Part shown: positions 47,258 through 55,954 of the stretch, piece by piece
Position numbering within the stretch: the stretch's first letter is position 1
Layout: the number at the start of each line of letters is the position of its first letter
Source of the DNA: Arthrobacter sp. FW306-2-2C-D06B
Lineage (GTDB): Bacteria > Actinomycetota > Actinomycetes > Actinomycetales > Micrococcaceae
Length of the DNA: 64,000 nucleotides
Assembly (NCBI RefSeq): GCF_021789175.1
Contig: NZ_CP084560.1
Location: 1,922,001 to 1,986,000 of the forward strand
Direction: 5' to 3'
The notes under the pieces: model-generated
Seen by the model: the letters and a program-made list of their open reading frames with translations, nothing else
Database searches by the model: none
What the model was told of the DNA's origin: nothing
Translations under genes and position numbers: made by a program

Positions 47258-49186
47258 TCACGCCTCGCTCCTTGTGTTGTAGTCAGATAAGTCCGCTTCT
47301 TTAGTCATTCGCCAAAAGTCAACTGTCCGCCACGGGCTATTGACCACGACCCGACCCCTCGAGTTTCGGTAATAGGTCGACATTCCTGGGTGGGTCCAGA
47401 CCATGTTCTGGTGCAGGCTATCCATGGTTGCGTTGTACTCGTTGCAAACATCCTCCCGGCACTCAACCTCCGTTGTGCCGGTGTCGAACATTTTTTCCAT
47501 CATGCTCATCACATAGTTGATCTGGCATTCAGTGATGAAGATAAAGCTGCCGCCATGCCCCAGCGATGTATTCGGGCCGAAGAGCATGAAGAAGTTCGGG
47601 AATCCTGGCGTAACCGTTCCCAAGAAGGCCTTGGGGTCGTCGTCGTCCCAAGCTTCCCTGATTGATATGCCTTCGCGGCCGTAGACATCGACGGGGGACA
47701 GAAAGCGGGCAACGTCGAAGCCACTAGCGACGACGATCACGTCCAGCTCTCTGTGCGTTCCATCCGCGTTTCGGATGCCGGTCGCGTCAACGCACTCGAT
47801 GGGACTGTCAACGAGCTCGACGTGAGGCCTTGTGAGAGTCCGGAACCAACCATTGTCGAGCAACATTCTTTTCCCGTACGGGGGAAATTCAGGGACGACT
47901 CGGGGCGCCAAATCCTGCCGATCACCGAGTTCGTCCAAGATGTATCGCGTAAAGAAGCGCCGGTGTCCATCATTGATGGCGTTCAGTGAACGAGCCGGAT
48001 CATGCCAGTCGGGATCTTTTTGCAGGGAGTCGTACACCTTGCTGTCAAAGATCCAGCTAAGCCTCAGCCGGTACCACCATTCATACAGCGGAACTTCTGC
48101 GAACAGGAACTGGACGCCATCGGGGATCTTCTTGTGCAGCTTGGCGAAGGGAGCTGCCCATTGTTTCGAACGCTGATAGACCTTTAGTGTCTTGACACGG
48201 TCCGCGATCGCAGGGACGAGTTGCATTGCGGACGCACCGTTGCCGATGACGGCAACGCGCTTACCTTCAAGGTCGAGGTCATCGTCCCAGTCGGCCGTGT
48301 GCACGATGGAGCCACGGAAATCCTTCAAACCCGCGATGTCAGGCCACTTTGGCTTACCGAACGCACCGACTGCGCTTACTACTACCCTCGAGACCGCTGT
48401 TTCGATAGAGCCGTCGGGATTCCGTAGTTCCAATCGCCAGCACTGTTCAGCCTCGTCGTATCTGGCGGCCAGAACCTCAGTGTTGAAGCGGATGCTATCG
48501 CGGATCCCAAAGTCGTCTGTGACTCTGCGGTAGTGGTCCTTAACTTCCTGGCGCGACGCGAAGTACTGCTCCCAATGCCCCTGCGTAAACGAGTAGCTAT
48601 AGAGATGGCTTGGTGTATCTACACCGCAGCCCGGGTAGTGGTTCTGCTGCCACACCCCCCCAACGTCAGAGCCCTTTTCGATGACCGTGAAAGGAATCCC
48701 GGCTTCCTTTAGCCTTACCGCCAGGGCAATGCCTGACATTCCGGCTCCTACGACCAGCACCGAGAAGCCATCGGGGACGGATCCCGCAAGAGATCGTCCT
48801 TGCGGGTTCGTGTAGGAAGTCAGCTTCGCCGTCATCAACTCGGCGTAATCCTCGGGGATTTTTTCTCCGACCGATACCCTCATCATCCGCAGCACCTGAG
48901 ACTTGGACGGTTCGGGAACTGCGATCGGCTTTCCCGAATGCCAATCGAGGATCGCCTGAATCGCAGCGTTGCGAATCTCATCCTGGATCTCCGCCGGGAG
49001 TCCGCCAGAGTCGTTGTCGTCGACGCCCTTGCATCGAGTCGGCTGATATGGCGGCAGCAGCCACCGTTCATCACCGGTCAGTTGCACACACAGCATCTGC
49101 AACGTCGGAACGTTGGCCTTCGCCACAGCATCTATCAACGATGCCTCGAAGTTGAGTTCTGTTATTTCAGTCAGTGGATTCGCCAC
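47258..49186 (-). CDS. Baeyer-Villiger monooxygenase (HAPMO-like, class B flavoprotein)
   Basis: 642 residues from GTG 49186. An N-terminal extension of about 140 residues precedes the FAD motif GAGMSG (147-152); NADPH motif GNGASA (315-320); and the BVMO fingerprint FRGSIVHTADW (290-300, FxGxxxHxxxW). The long N-terminal part and total length match 4-hydroxyacetophenone monooxygenase-type enzymes. It inserts oxygen next to a ketone using NADPH, giving an ester or lactone. It begins an operon with MaoC (82-base gap), CitE-like lyase and acyl-CoA dehydrogenase. The promoter has the AT-rich motif at 49234-49245. Confidence 0.92.
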   Translation of the reverse strand: MANPLTEITELNFEASLIDAVAKANVPTLQMLCVQLTGDERWLLPPYQPTRCKGVDDNDSGGLPAEIQDEIRNAAIQAILDWHSGKPIAVPEPSKSQVLRMMRVSVGEKIPEDYAELMTAKLTSYTNPQGRSLAGSVPDGFSVLVVGAGMSGIALAVRLKEAGIPFTVIEKGSDVGGVWQQNHYPGCGVDTPSHLYSYSFTQGHWEQYFASRQEVKDHYRRVTDDFGIRDSIRFNTEVLAARYDEAEQCWRLELRNPDGSIETAVSRVVVSAVGAFGKPKWPDIAGLKDFRGSIVHTADWDDDLDLEGKRVAVIGNGASAMQLVPAIADRVKTLKVYQRSKQWAAPFAKLHKKIPDGVQFLFAEVPLYEWWYRLRLSWIFDSKVYDSLQKDPDWHDPARSLNAINDGHRRFFTRYILDELGDRQDLAPRVVPEFPPYGKRMLLDNGWFRTLTRPHVELVDSPIECVDATGIRNADGTHRELDVIVVASGFDVARFLSPVDVYGREGISIREAWDDDDPKAFLGTVTPGFPNFFMLFGPNTSLGHGGSFIFITECQINYVMSMMEKMFDTGTTEVECREDVCNEYNATMDSLHQNMVWTHPGMSTYYRNSRGRVVVNSPWRTVDFWRMTKEADLSDYNTRSEA

Positions 49187-49550
49187 GGTTCGACTGCTTC
49201 CTTCCCACGACAGACTTGCGCTCTAAACATAAAATATATTATGCAATGATAGCAGTCGAACTCGCTCAGTGACCAGTCATGAGGGAAAAAATCGTTCCAA
49301 CTGACGTATATGTATTCGATATATCGTACAAGTCGAGTCCATGCTCGACCCTCGGGCGGCTCCCCATGAGGCGCTTGACTCTCGAAGATGTTCGGAATAC
49401 TGTGCGTTGATATCTCATTCTGAACACTTGTGATCTTTCTCACCCCCAGCGTCTCATTCGCGGCGATTTTGCCCGGGGTGCCGGGGGATAGCTTGGGCTG
49501 TTCAGGGGAAGAGTTCACGTCTTGTGTTGGCCAAATTAAGGAGTGCCCCG
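49187..49550. promoter_or_regulatory. Divergent promoter region between BVMO and epimerase
   Basis: 364 bases without a gene. Besides the motif at 49234-49245 there is a palindromic ATTCGATATATCGTAC stretch near 49313-49328. AAGGAG at 49540-49545 serves the epimerase start. Confidence 0.45.
49234..49245. promoter_or_regulatory. AT-rich motif ATATATTATGCA upstream of the BVMO
   Basis: Exact inverse of TGCATAATATAT in the monooxygenase promoters of copies A and B; it lies 48-59 bases upstream of the BVMO start on its own strand orientation. This is the strongest sequence link between the left and right halves of the island. Confidence 0.55.
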
Positions 49551-50603
49551 ATGTCGGTGATGGTGACAGGAATAGGCTTTGTCGGCGGATATGTAGTCCG
49601 CGACTTGCTGGCCGCAGGAGAGGACGTCGTACTCTTCGGATTCTTCGGCGGAAGTGGCTCAGCGGAGGACGCATTGCCCGACCTCGTGTATTTGGAACGC
49701 TTGCTTGGGGCACAAGATTCCGACCGGATTTCCGTAGTCGTCGGCGATATTTGTGATCTGCCATTGCTTCTGAAGACGATCGATCAATACGACGTTCGGT
49801 CGATCGTGCACCTAGCCTCCCTGATGTCCGAGTCCTCGGAAGCCGATATCCCGCGAGCCGTTCGGGTGAACATCGATGGAACCGTGAACATGTTTGAGGC
49901 TGCCGTTCAGCGGAAGCTGGAACGAGTGGTTTGGGCAAGCTCTATCAATGTTTTCGGCCCCCGTTCACTCTCAGACCAGGGAGTCATTAGCGATGACAGT
50001 CCTATCGATCCCAGCACCGTGTATGGCGTTTGCAAGGCCTTCTTGGAAGGTCTCGGACGGCGCTATTACAAGAATCACGGTGCCAACGTGGTTGGCTTGA
50101 GATTGAGTCGTGTCTATGGGTTTGGTGAGCACGTGAAAGCATCCAGGGGCAGCGGCAGCAGTTGGCTCTCGAACCTCCTGGAGATCCCGGCAACCGGCAG
50201 GGAACCGGCCATTGTCCCGTTCGGCGAACGCAGTATGGACTTCCAGTATGTTGAGGACGTGTCCGACGCCTTTGTGAGAGCAATCAAAAACAAAGGCGGA
50301 GGGGGCGAGACGTATCTGACCAATGGCGATTACCGTCCGATTTCCGATGCCTTCGCCTTTGTGAGGAAGCTGCTACCGGACGCCGATATCGTGCTCACAG
50401 AAGGGTCAGCAGCAGCCGGACTTGCTCCAGGAGCGCAGACGAACTGGGCTTACCACTATGACTCACGACGTGCGTCAGATGACCTTGGTATCCGGAGGCG
50501 ATTCTCCATGGAGGCGGGCTTCTATCGCACAATTCGCGCATATCGTGAATTTGCCGGCTTGACAGAAGTCCGAGAGCCTGCGGAGGCGGCCATCTCCAGC
50601 TAG
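49551..50603 (+). CDS. NAD-dependent epimerase/dehydratase (extended SDR)
   Basis: 350 residues. VTGIGFVGGYVV (TGxxGFxG dinucleotide motif), DICDLPLL, HLASLM, catalytic SINVFGP with YGVCK (Tyr-x-x-x-Lys), and FQYVEDVSDAFV. ATG 49551 has AAGGAG at 49540-49545; an upstream TTG (49524) has no such site. Extended SDRs act on nucleotide sugars but also on hydroxy acids or sterol-like alcohols. Placement opposite the BVMO suggests a catabolic keto/alcohol role, which is uncertain. Confidence 0.85.
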   Translation: MSVMVTGIGFVGGYVVRDLLAAGEDVVLFGFFGGSGSAEDALPDLVYLERLLGAQDSDRISVVVGDICDLPLLLKTIDQYDVRSIVHLASLMSESSEADIPRAVRVNIDGTVNMFEAAVQRKLERVVWASSINVFGPRSLSDQGVISDDSPIDPSTVYGVCKAFLEGLGRRYYKNHGANVVGLRLSRVYGFGEHVKASRGSGSSWLSNLLEIPATGREPAIVPFGERSMDFQYVEDVSDAFVRAIKNKGGGGETYLTNGDYRPISDAFAFVRKLLPDADIVLTEGSAAAGLAPGAQTNWAYHYDSRRASDDLGIRRRFSMEAGFYRTIRAYREFAGLTEVREPAEAAISS

Positions 50604-50967
50604 GCTAGGCGGCCAGCCACAAGGCGCCCCGATCAATGCGCAAGCGCTCGGGCGCCTTGCCGTCTCTCGCTCTATCCGAAGCCGGTTAGCCTGGTGTGCA
50701 TGGGTGCGAGCAGAGGCGGGGTTTCAAAGCCGGCCTATTTTGGGATTTATTGCGCCGTGACGAGAAGGTCCTGACACGTTTGGCAGACCGGTTAAGGGCC
50801 ATCCTCAACCATCCCGTTGCAGCTGCTTTCTCGGACCCGTTTTGCGGGCCTATTAGCCCCTCCACTCGGTGGGCGATGCCTTAGATATTTGAAAAGGCAC
50901 CGCCCACCGGCCAAACGCGACTCGAGAGACCCCCGCGGAGGTCTCGGGGCGGCCTAGCGACTGCGTT
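50604..50967. terminator. Convergent intergenic region with two hairpins
   Basis: Hairpin 1: AAGGCGCC (50621-50628) pairs with GGCGCCTT (50651-50658), 18 bases after the epimerase stop. Hairpin 2: 50867-50882 pairs with 50894-50909 over 16 positions with one mismatch, on the 3' side of the minus-strand hydratase. Together they would separate the two converging transcripts. No gene is present. Confidence 0.55.
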
Positions 50968-51693
50968 TCATGACGAGGACTTCTCGTCAGCCCTGCCCCA
51001 CATGAGTCCTCGCCCCCTGCTCGTCCAGGCATTAAGTTCAAACTGTCTGAGCGCCGACCGGCGTGTATCCACAAGCGCTGACATTGAGGCACGTGGTTGT
51101 TCCGCGATGCGCCCAGCAAGGATATCCGCCTGCGCGTGCAGTTCCGTCTCGTGCACCGCCCGTATGGCCACGCCCCGGGCAGCGGCCTCCGTGCCAGAGA
51201 ATGCCCGCCCGGTAGCGACTACTTCCGTGGCGAAGGAATCGCCGGCCCGGGCTTGAAGCATCCACCAGAACGAACCTGAGTTGAGTCCATGGCTTACTTC
51301 AGGGGCCCGAAACTGTGCTGACTCAGTACACAACAAGAAGTCACACAGCAAGGCAAGTCGCAACCCCGCTCCCACGGCGTGCCCGTGTACCGCAGCTATC
51401 ATCGGTTTCTGGATCTCCTGCGAAAGGACCATCTCAGACATCCGCCCTAAATCCCCAGTTGGCTCCGGGGGTCCTGCCGTCGGAATCTCGCGCAGGTCTG
51501 CTCCAGCGCAGAATGCCCGGCCCGCACCGGAAATCACCGCGACTCGTGCAGAGTCGTCTGCATGGAATTCATTGATCGCTGCCCGCAAGGCCCGCATCAT
51601 CTCAGGATTAATGGCATTCAGAACATGTTCCCTTCGCAGCGTGATCCGCGCGATTCCCTCGCCACCTACGTCGTAGACCACGATAGGCTCCAC
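50968..51693 (-). CDS. Enoyl-CoA hydratase/isomerase family protein 1
   Basis: 241 residues from GTG 51693. Crotonase oxyanion-hole motifs FCAGADL (about 62-68) and HGHAVGAGLRLALLCDF (about 103-119). The segment after that, PEVSHGLNSGSFWWML, departs from the usual PEVxLGLxPGxGGT, so the active-site glutamate position is uncertain and activity may be other than hydration. It starts 3 bases after the CoA-transferase stop, forming an operon with it. Confidence 0.85.
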   Translation of the reverse strand: MEPIVVYDVGGEGIARITLRREHVLNAINPEMMRALRAAINEFHADDSARVAVISGAGRAFCAGADLREIPTAGPPEPTGDLGRMSEMVLSQEIQKPMIAAVHGHAVGAGLRLALLCDFLLCTESAQFRAPEVSHGLNSGSFWWMLQARAGDSFATEVVATGRAFSGTEAAARGVAIRAVHETELHAQADILAGRIAEQPRASMSALVDTRRSALRQFELNAWTSRGRGLMWGRADEKSSS

Positions 51694-51696
51694 GGG

Positions 51697-53781
51697 TCAG
51701 CCGTTCTCTGCGGGATTGATCTCGGGAGCTGCCCAGATTGGTATCGTGTCCGAACCAACAAAGTGCCATGGCAGCCCAGTAACGTCGTACTCGCCGAGGG
51801 CAGCGCTCTCCACTGTTTGGAAGAGTCCTGTACTCCTCAGGAACGGGTCGCTGGCGAGTTCCTGAGCGTTGAGAACCAAGGAAGCGGCGAAGCCTGCATC
51901 CAGGATCTTCTCCGCCAGTTCATGGTCATGTGTTGCGTGCAATGCGTCCAAGGGAACATCGATCAATTCACCCCGGACCTTCATTGAAGGTAATGACAAA
52001 CCAATTAGCGATTCAAAGCGCAAGATCTCTTCCGCGTTGCGCAGACTTACAGCAATAAGCCGACCTAGCTGGGGTGTTCGGAGGAAGAAGTCAGCTTTGC
52101 CCGGTTGTGCCAGGTAGGCTTCCTGGGGATCCGACCCGATCAGCGACGTGAGCTGAGCTGCCATGATTTCGGCCATCGACATGTCGGCCGCCACGCTGGA
52201 CGTCCGCTCGGTGGCGAGTGACCAAGCCAGAACCCAAGTTGCGATAGCCACACTTGTCAGAGGGTCCGCCCAAGGAGTTCCAACATCGTTCATCTCGCCC
52301 CGAGCATCGCGAGTGGCGGCGACAAGACCTGCGAAAGCGTGGATATTGTGGCCGTAAGCCCTGTAATGCGACCATTCCCCGATCCGACCAAACCCGCTGG
52401 ACGACACTGCCAAACGTGGGACACTGTCGGCCACGGCGGTGGACAGGTCAACGCCAACGAGCTGAGCACGGCGGGGGCTAAGATTGTTGGTCACAACGTC
52501 GAAGGAACTGAGGTCGAGAGCACCGCCGTTTTCATCGACCCTTGCGATCATCTGTGTCTTGCAGAAGTTGAGCTGATTGAAGTAAGCACTTCGGTTGACC
52601 CCGGGTACCCCAAGGCTAAAGGGTCCTCGTCGCCTGTAGAGATCAAGTCGATCGGGGTCTTCGTGCTTCGTGACCCGCGCACCCATCGCCCCAAGCCAGG
52701 ACGTCGCAAGGGGGACCGCCAACACGTGCCCAGCATCCAACACGCGAAGTTCCTTAAGGGGGATGACCCCAGACCGATCCTCGGCCGGTTCTTTTCCGGG
52801 CGTTTCTTCCACAATCGCCGGAAGGTTTGGTGCGTGGGCGCTCATGACATCTAGAGGTCGGCCAACTTCCCTCAACCGTTCCAGTAGTCTTTCGATCGTG
52901 TTGACGGCGGTGCACGGGACGCCTGCGGATTGAAGGATCATTTCACAGTGGGCCGCCGTTCGAGTGGAAGCCCAGGCAGCCATGGCCAAGTTGACTTCGT
53001 GGCTCCGGGTCCGTGCCTCTTCCAAGGTGACGATCGAGTCCAGCGTTGGGTGAAGGGTTGTTCGGAACGCTGCCCACTGGTGCTGCTCGAGAGTGCACAC
53101 GAAGACGCTCCCGTCGGTGCACTCGAAAAATCCGGTCGGAGCACCATACCGGCCACTGCCGCCCTCATCCGGACAGTTTGCCAAGGCATGCGCCATTTCC
53201 AGTGACATTCCATTCGCCACTACGGCGCCTTGAGCGGACAAGTCGATATGAACGGGTTGACTCGTGGCCAAATGCTCATGCACTCCGTGCAGTGCAGCCA
53301 TCGCCATGACGTCACCGGCCAATGAAAGACCGAGAGAACCAGCCGGCAGTGTCGGTGGTAGGTCGTCCGCGATTCTTGAGTGGCCAAGGATTCCGCCTGC
53401 GGCGAGAAGAGTCATTTCCGAGGCGAACGCATCGGCACGGCTATTAGACAGTCCGTATGCGCTTGCCGTGACCCACACAGAACGATTGTTCCTTGAAACG
53501 TAATCGAGGTAGTTTTGGGCGTTTCCTGCTGGCAAGCCAGGCAAATCAGGTGCGGCTTCGATGCGATCGACCAAGACGATATCGGGGTTACCCCATTGAT
53601 CGTTGGAACTTAGGTCTGCACCATCGATGACGTTAGCGCCAAACTGCGAGAGGACCTGCCCCGCTACCTTGAGCGGCGATGAGTCACCAATCTTGACGAC
53701 TCGAAGAGCGGTGAGCCAAGACGTGCCTAAGGCCGAGGGGCCATTCGCAGTGTCCACGTTGGCGGTCGAGGTACTAAGCAT
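51697..53781 (-). CDS. Tandem (two-domain) class III CoA-transferase, CaiB/BaiF family
   Basis: 694 residues, about twice the typical 390-420. Two CaiB-like halves are visible: the first with LRVVKIGDSSPLKVAGQVLSQFGANVI and HIDLSAQGAVVANGMSLEMAHAL and FFECTDGSVFVCTLEQHQW; the second with LKELRVLDAGHVLAVPLATSWLGAMGARVTKHEDPDRLD and AVSSSGFGRIGEWSHYRAYGHN, where GFG-type loop and KHEDP resemble the canonical KvE.P signature. ATG 53781 has AAGGAT 11 bases upstream and is preferred to ATG 53805. It probably activates a carboxylate by CoA transfer. Divergent from the IclR regulator. Confidence 0.87.
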   Translation of the reverse strand: MLSTSTANVDTANGPSALGTSWLTALRVVKIGDSSPLKVAGQVLSQFGANVIDGADLSSNDQWGNPDIVLVDRIEAAPDLPGLPAGNAQNYLDYVSRNNRSVWVTASAYGLSNSRADAFASEMTLLAAGGILGHSRIADDLPPTLPAGSLGLSLAGDVMAMAALHGVHEHLATSQPVHIDLSAQGAVVANGMSLEMAHALANCPDEGGSGRYGAPTGFFECTDGSVFVCTLEQHQWAAFRTTLHPTLDSIVTLEEARTRSHEVNLAMAAWASTRTAAHCEMILQSAGVPCTAVNTIERLLERLREVGRPLDVMSAHAPNLPAIVEETPGKEPAEDRSGVIPLKELRVLDAGHVLAVPLATSWLGAMGARVTKHEDPDRLDLYRRRGPFSLGVPGVNRSAYFNQLNFCKTQMIARVDENGGALDLSSFDVVTNNLSPRRAQLVGVDLSTAVADSVPRLAVSSSGFGRIGEWSHYRAYGHNIHAFAGLVAATRDARGEMNDVGTPWADPLTSVAIATWVLAWSLATERTSSVAADMSMAEIMAAQLTSLIGSDPQEAYLAQPGKADFFLRTPQLGRLIAVSLRNAEEILRFESLIGLSLPSMKVRGELIDVPLDALHATHDHELAEKILDAGFAASLVLNAQELASDPFLRSTGLFQTVESAALGEYDVTGLPWHFVGSDTIPIWAAPEINPAENG

Positions 53782-54280
53782 TCTCGTATTATCCTTCCAG
53801 CGCATCAGACCGACAGAACGCCGGATGAGGCATTACGCCTTTGCGGCTTCGCGCGCGCCCGTCCATGGGTCGGTACGGCGTTGTCGAACTTCTGGGCAAC
53901 CTTCTGGGCAGGCATCGACTTCTCGCATTCCGAACAGCCACCGGCCCAGCTTGACAAACCCAGCATACGACGGAAATTCAGCATATGATATAGCCGTTCG
54001 ATATTACAAACGAAATGAGGAGGCTCAGCTGGAGATCCCCGGCTCGTGCGCTCCGCTGCAACGCTCCCCGCCGGGTTGCGGATGAACGCATCCCACCGGT
54101 CCCGTTATGATTGCGCGGTAGACGAGGAGGACTTCGAGGCGCCGAAGTCCTCTTGGCGGCTAGTGTTGACGTTCAGCCACATCCAGCGGCAACGCCTTTG
54201 AGCGTTCGCCCGGGGGCACAAGCGTTATTGACATGCGAGTAGCAGCCGAACAGCGCTAACAGGCGAAGGAGAAGTGCATT
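53782..54280. promoter_or_regulatory. Divergent region between CoA-transferase and IclR regulator
   Basis: About 500 bases without a gene. TTGACA at 53951-53956, an AT-rich GCATATGATATAG (53981-53993) and GAAGGAG before the IclR ATG were seen. The operator of the IclR protein is expected here; I could not single out a clear palindrome. Confidence 0.4.
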
Positions 54281-55027
54281 ATGGCACCAGGAACAGCCGG
54301 CAACGAGAGCGCATTGCCGCGCGCTGCCGAACACCGTACGGTCACCCGTGTGATGGGAATCCTGGAGGCTGTGGTCGCTGCCGAACCCAACGGTCTCAGG
54401 CTGGGCGACCTCGCCGAGGCTGTCGAGGCACCGAAGTCCTCGATACACGGACTCGCAAAAGGCCTCGTGGCTACGGGCTATTTGAGTGAACGGAGCAGCC
54501 GCTACTTCAGAGGTCCCGCCGTGACTGGCCTGCTAGGCGGAAACCTGCCCACGTTGCCGTCCGTCTACCGCCATGCTCTGGAAGACCTCTCAAAGAAGCT
54601 AAATGAGACTGCGATTCTCGCATCACTCGTGGGCGAGTCTGTCGTCCACCTTGACGCGGTCGAGGCCTCACAGATGGTTCGAGCCTCCCCGATGCTCCAT
54701 CATCGACGGGACCTGTGGCCACTGAGCCACGGAAAGTGTTTCCTTGCGTACATGCCGGCGCGCCGGCTTGATCTGTACCTTCGGCGCCACTTTGCGATCG
54801 CCGATGAACGCGATCGCGTTCGAGCAGAACTTGAGATGGTCCGAGAATCCCGTGTTGCAATTAATAGGGGGGGAAGTGATGAGTATGGTGTGGCTAGTCC
54901 CATCATTATCGGTGGATCGGACGTTGTGCTGAGCATCGGCGTTGCTGGCCCCTCCTTCCGGATGGCCGACAGGATCGACGACATTGCCAAGCAGGTGCGG
55001 GCAACAGCAGAGTCATTATCGGCATGA
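54281..55027 (+). CDS. IclR-family transcriptional regulator
   Basis: 248 residues. N-terminal winged helix: RTVTRVMGILEAVVAAEPNGLRLGDLAEAVEAPKSSIHGLAKGL (about 17-60, with LAEAVEAPKSSIHGL as recognition part). C-terminal IclR ligand domain: MVRASPMLHHRRDLWPLSHGKCFLAYM and VASPIIIGGSDVVLSIGVAGPSFRM. GAAGGAG precedes the ATG. Divergent from the CoA-transferase/hydratase operon, which it most likely controls in response to an aromatic or carboxylic intermediate. Confidence 0.9.
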   Translation: MAPGTAGNESALPRAAEHRTVTRVMGILEAVVAAEPNGLRLGDLAEAVEAPKSSIHGLAKGLVATGYLSERSSRYFRGPAVTGLLGGNLPTLPSVYRHALEDLSKKLNETAILASLVGESVVHLDAVEASQMVRASPMLHHRRDLWPLSHGKCFLAYMPARRLDLYLRRHFAIADERDRVRAELEMVRESRVAINRGGSDEYGVASPIIIGGSDVVLSIGVAGPSFRMADRIDDIAKQVRATAESLSA

Positions 55028-55089
55028 ACAGGCGGCCGACGCTGGGGTTGAGTCATCTGTCAGGCGGCAGCGTCACCCCACCACTAAGT

Positions 55090-55870
55090 TCCGCAGAAGA
55101 TATAGGGCAACTGAAATGCCGGCGATGTCCAAGGGAAGCGAGATCCTCTTAGCGCATTTGCGACGGGCCGGTCCGAGTGGTCGTGGGTGACGTAACAGCG
55201 GGTTGCCCGGTCAAGGATCCGCCGGATGAACAGGACTGCTGCTTCCACATAGTCACTCGCGGAACTCGGTGCGAGATCGGCAATCTTGTCCACGAACCAA
55301 GAAAGCTCATAGGACTCTCGGATCACAAGGAAAGCCCTGGCTACGGCCGCCGCAGTTGCGTTCGTCCCGTCCGTGGCGCGAAAGGCGAAGGTACTCTCGC
55401 GCAAGTTGATAATGTCGCTGGCCACCACGGTGCAAATGATCTGCCTCCGAAGAGGACAGCAGCGCCGTGAGCAGTAAGCCGAACGTCTTCTAGGACCCTG
55501 CTGAGGCGTTCGGCAAGCTCGCCAGAGACTGTTTCATCCCCACGCCTTGCCGATTTCTTCGGCACTCCAAATTTCGATTCTGCCAATGGACGACCACGGC
55601 CCTTCAACGGAGCCATTCGGGGAGGGGCTGCGCTGGACGCGAAGCAACTGGTGCGAAGACGGATCGCGAAGGACTTGAAGTCGCTTATGTACGAGTATCC
55701 GCGCCGAGGTACGGCATGTGAAAGCTCCGCGATTAGAGGGGACCATGTATGGCATATCCTCCGACACCACTGCGGTAACGCTGGCATTGAATTCGTTCAG
55801 GACCTCGACCGCGGACTGCCCAAGCGGCAGTGACCCGGCAACTCGGGCGAAGATTTGCGGGACATGTCAC
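55090..55870 (-). pseudogene. Remnant of NAD-specific glutamate dehydrogenase (large GDH)
   Basis: Two pieces on the minus strand. The upstream piece (about 55530-55870) reads SLPLGQSAVEVLNEF...VVSEDMPYMV and ILVHKRLQVLRD, like the N terminus of the approximately 1600-residue NAD-GDH (DDMPFLVDSV, VHPxLxVRRD). The downstream piece (about 55090-55428) reads ESTFAFRATDGTNATAAAVARAFLVIRESYELSWF and RRILDRATRCYV (in pieces), like its C terminus. Over 1200 intervening residues are missing and frames are broken. It is a relic left by a large deletion. Confidence 0.65.
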
Positions 55871-55954
55871 GACGCCCCAACCCGAAAATTACGAACCGTC
55901 GAACAAGGGCTTTCCTATCATCGCCGTCATCAGGTGAAACGTCGAGTATTTCCC

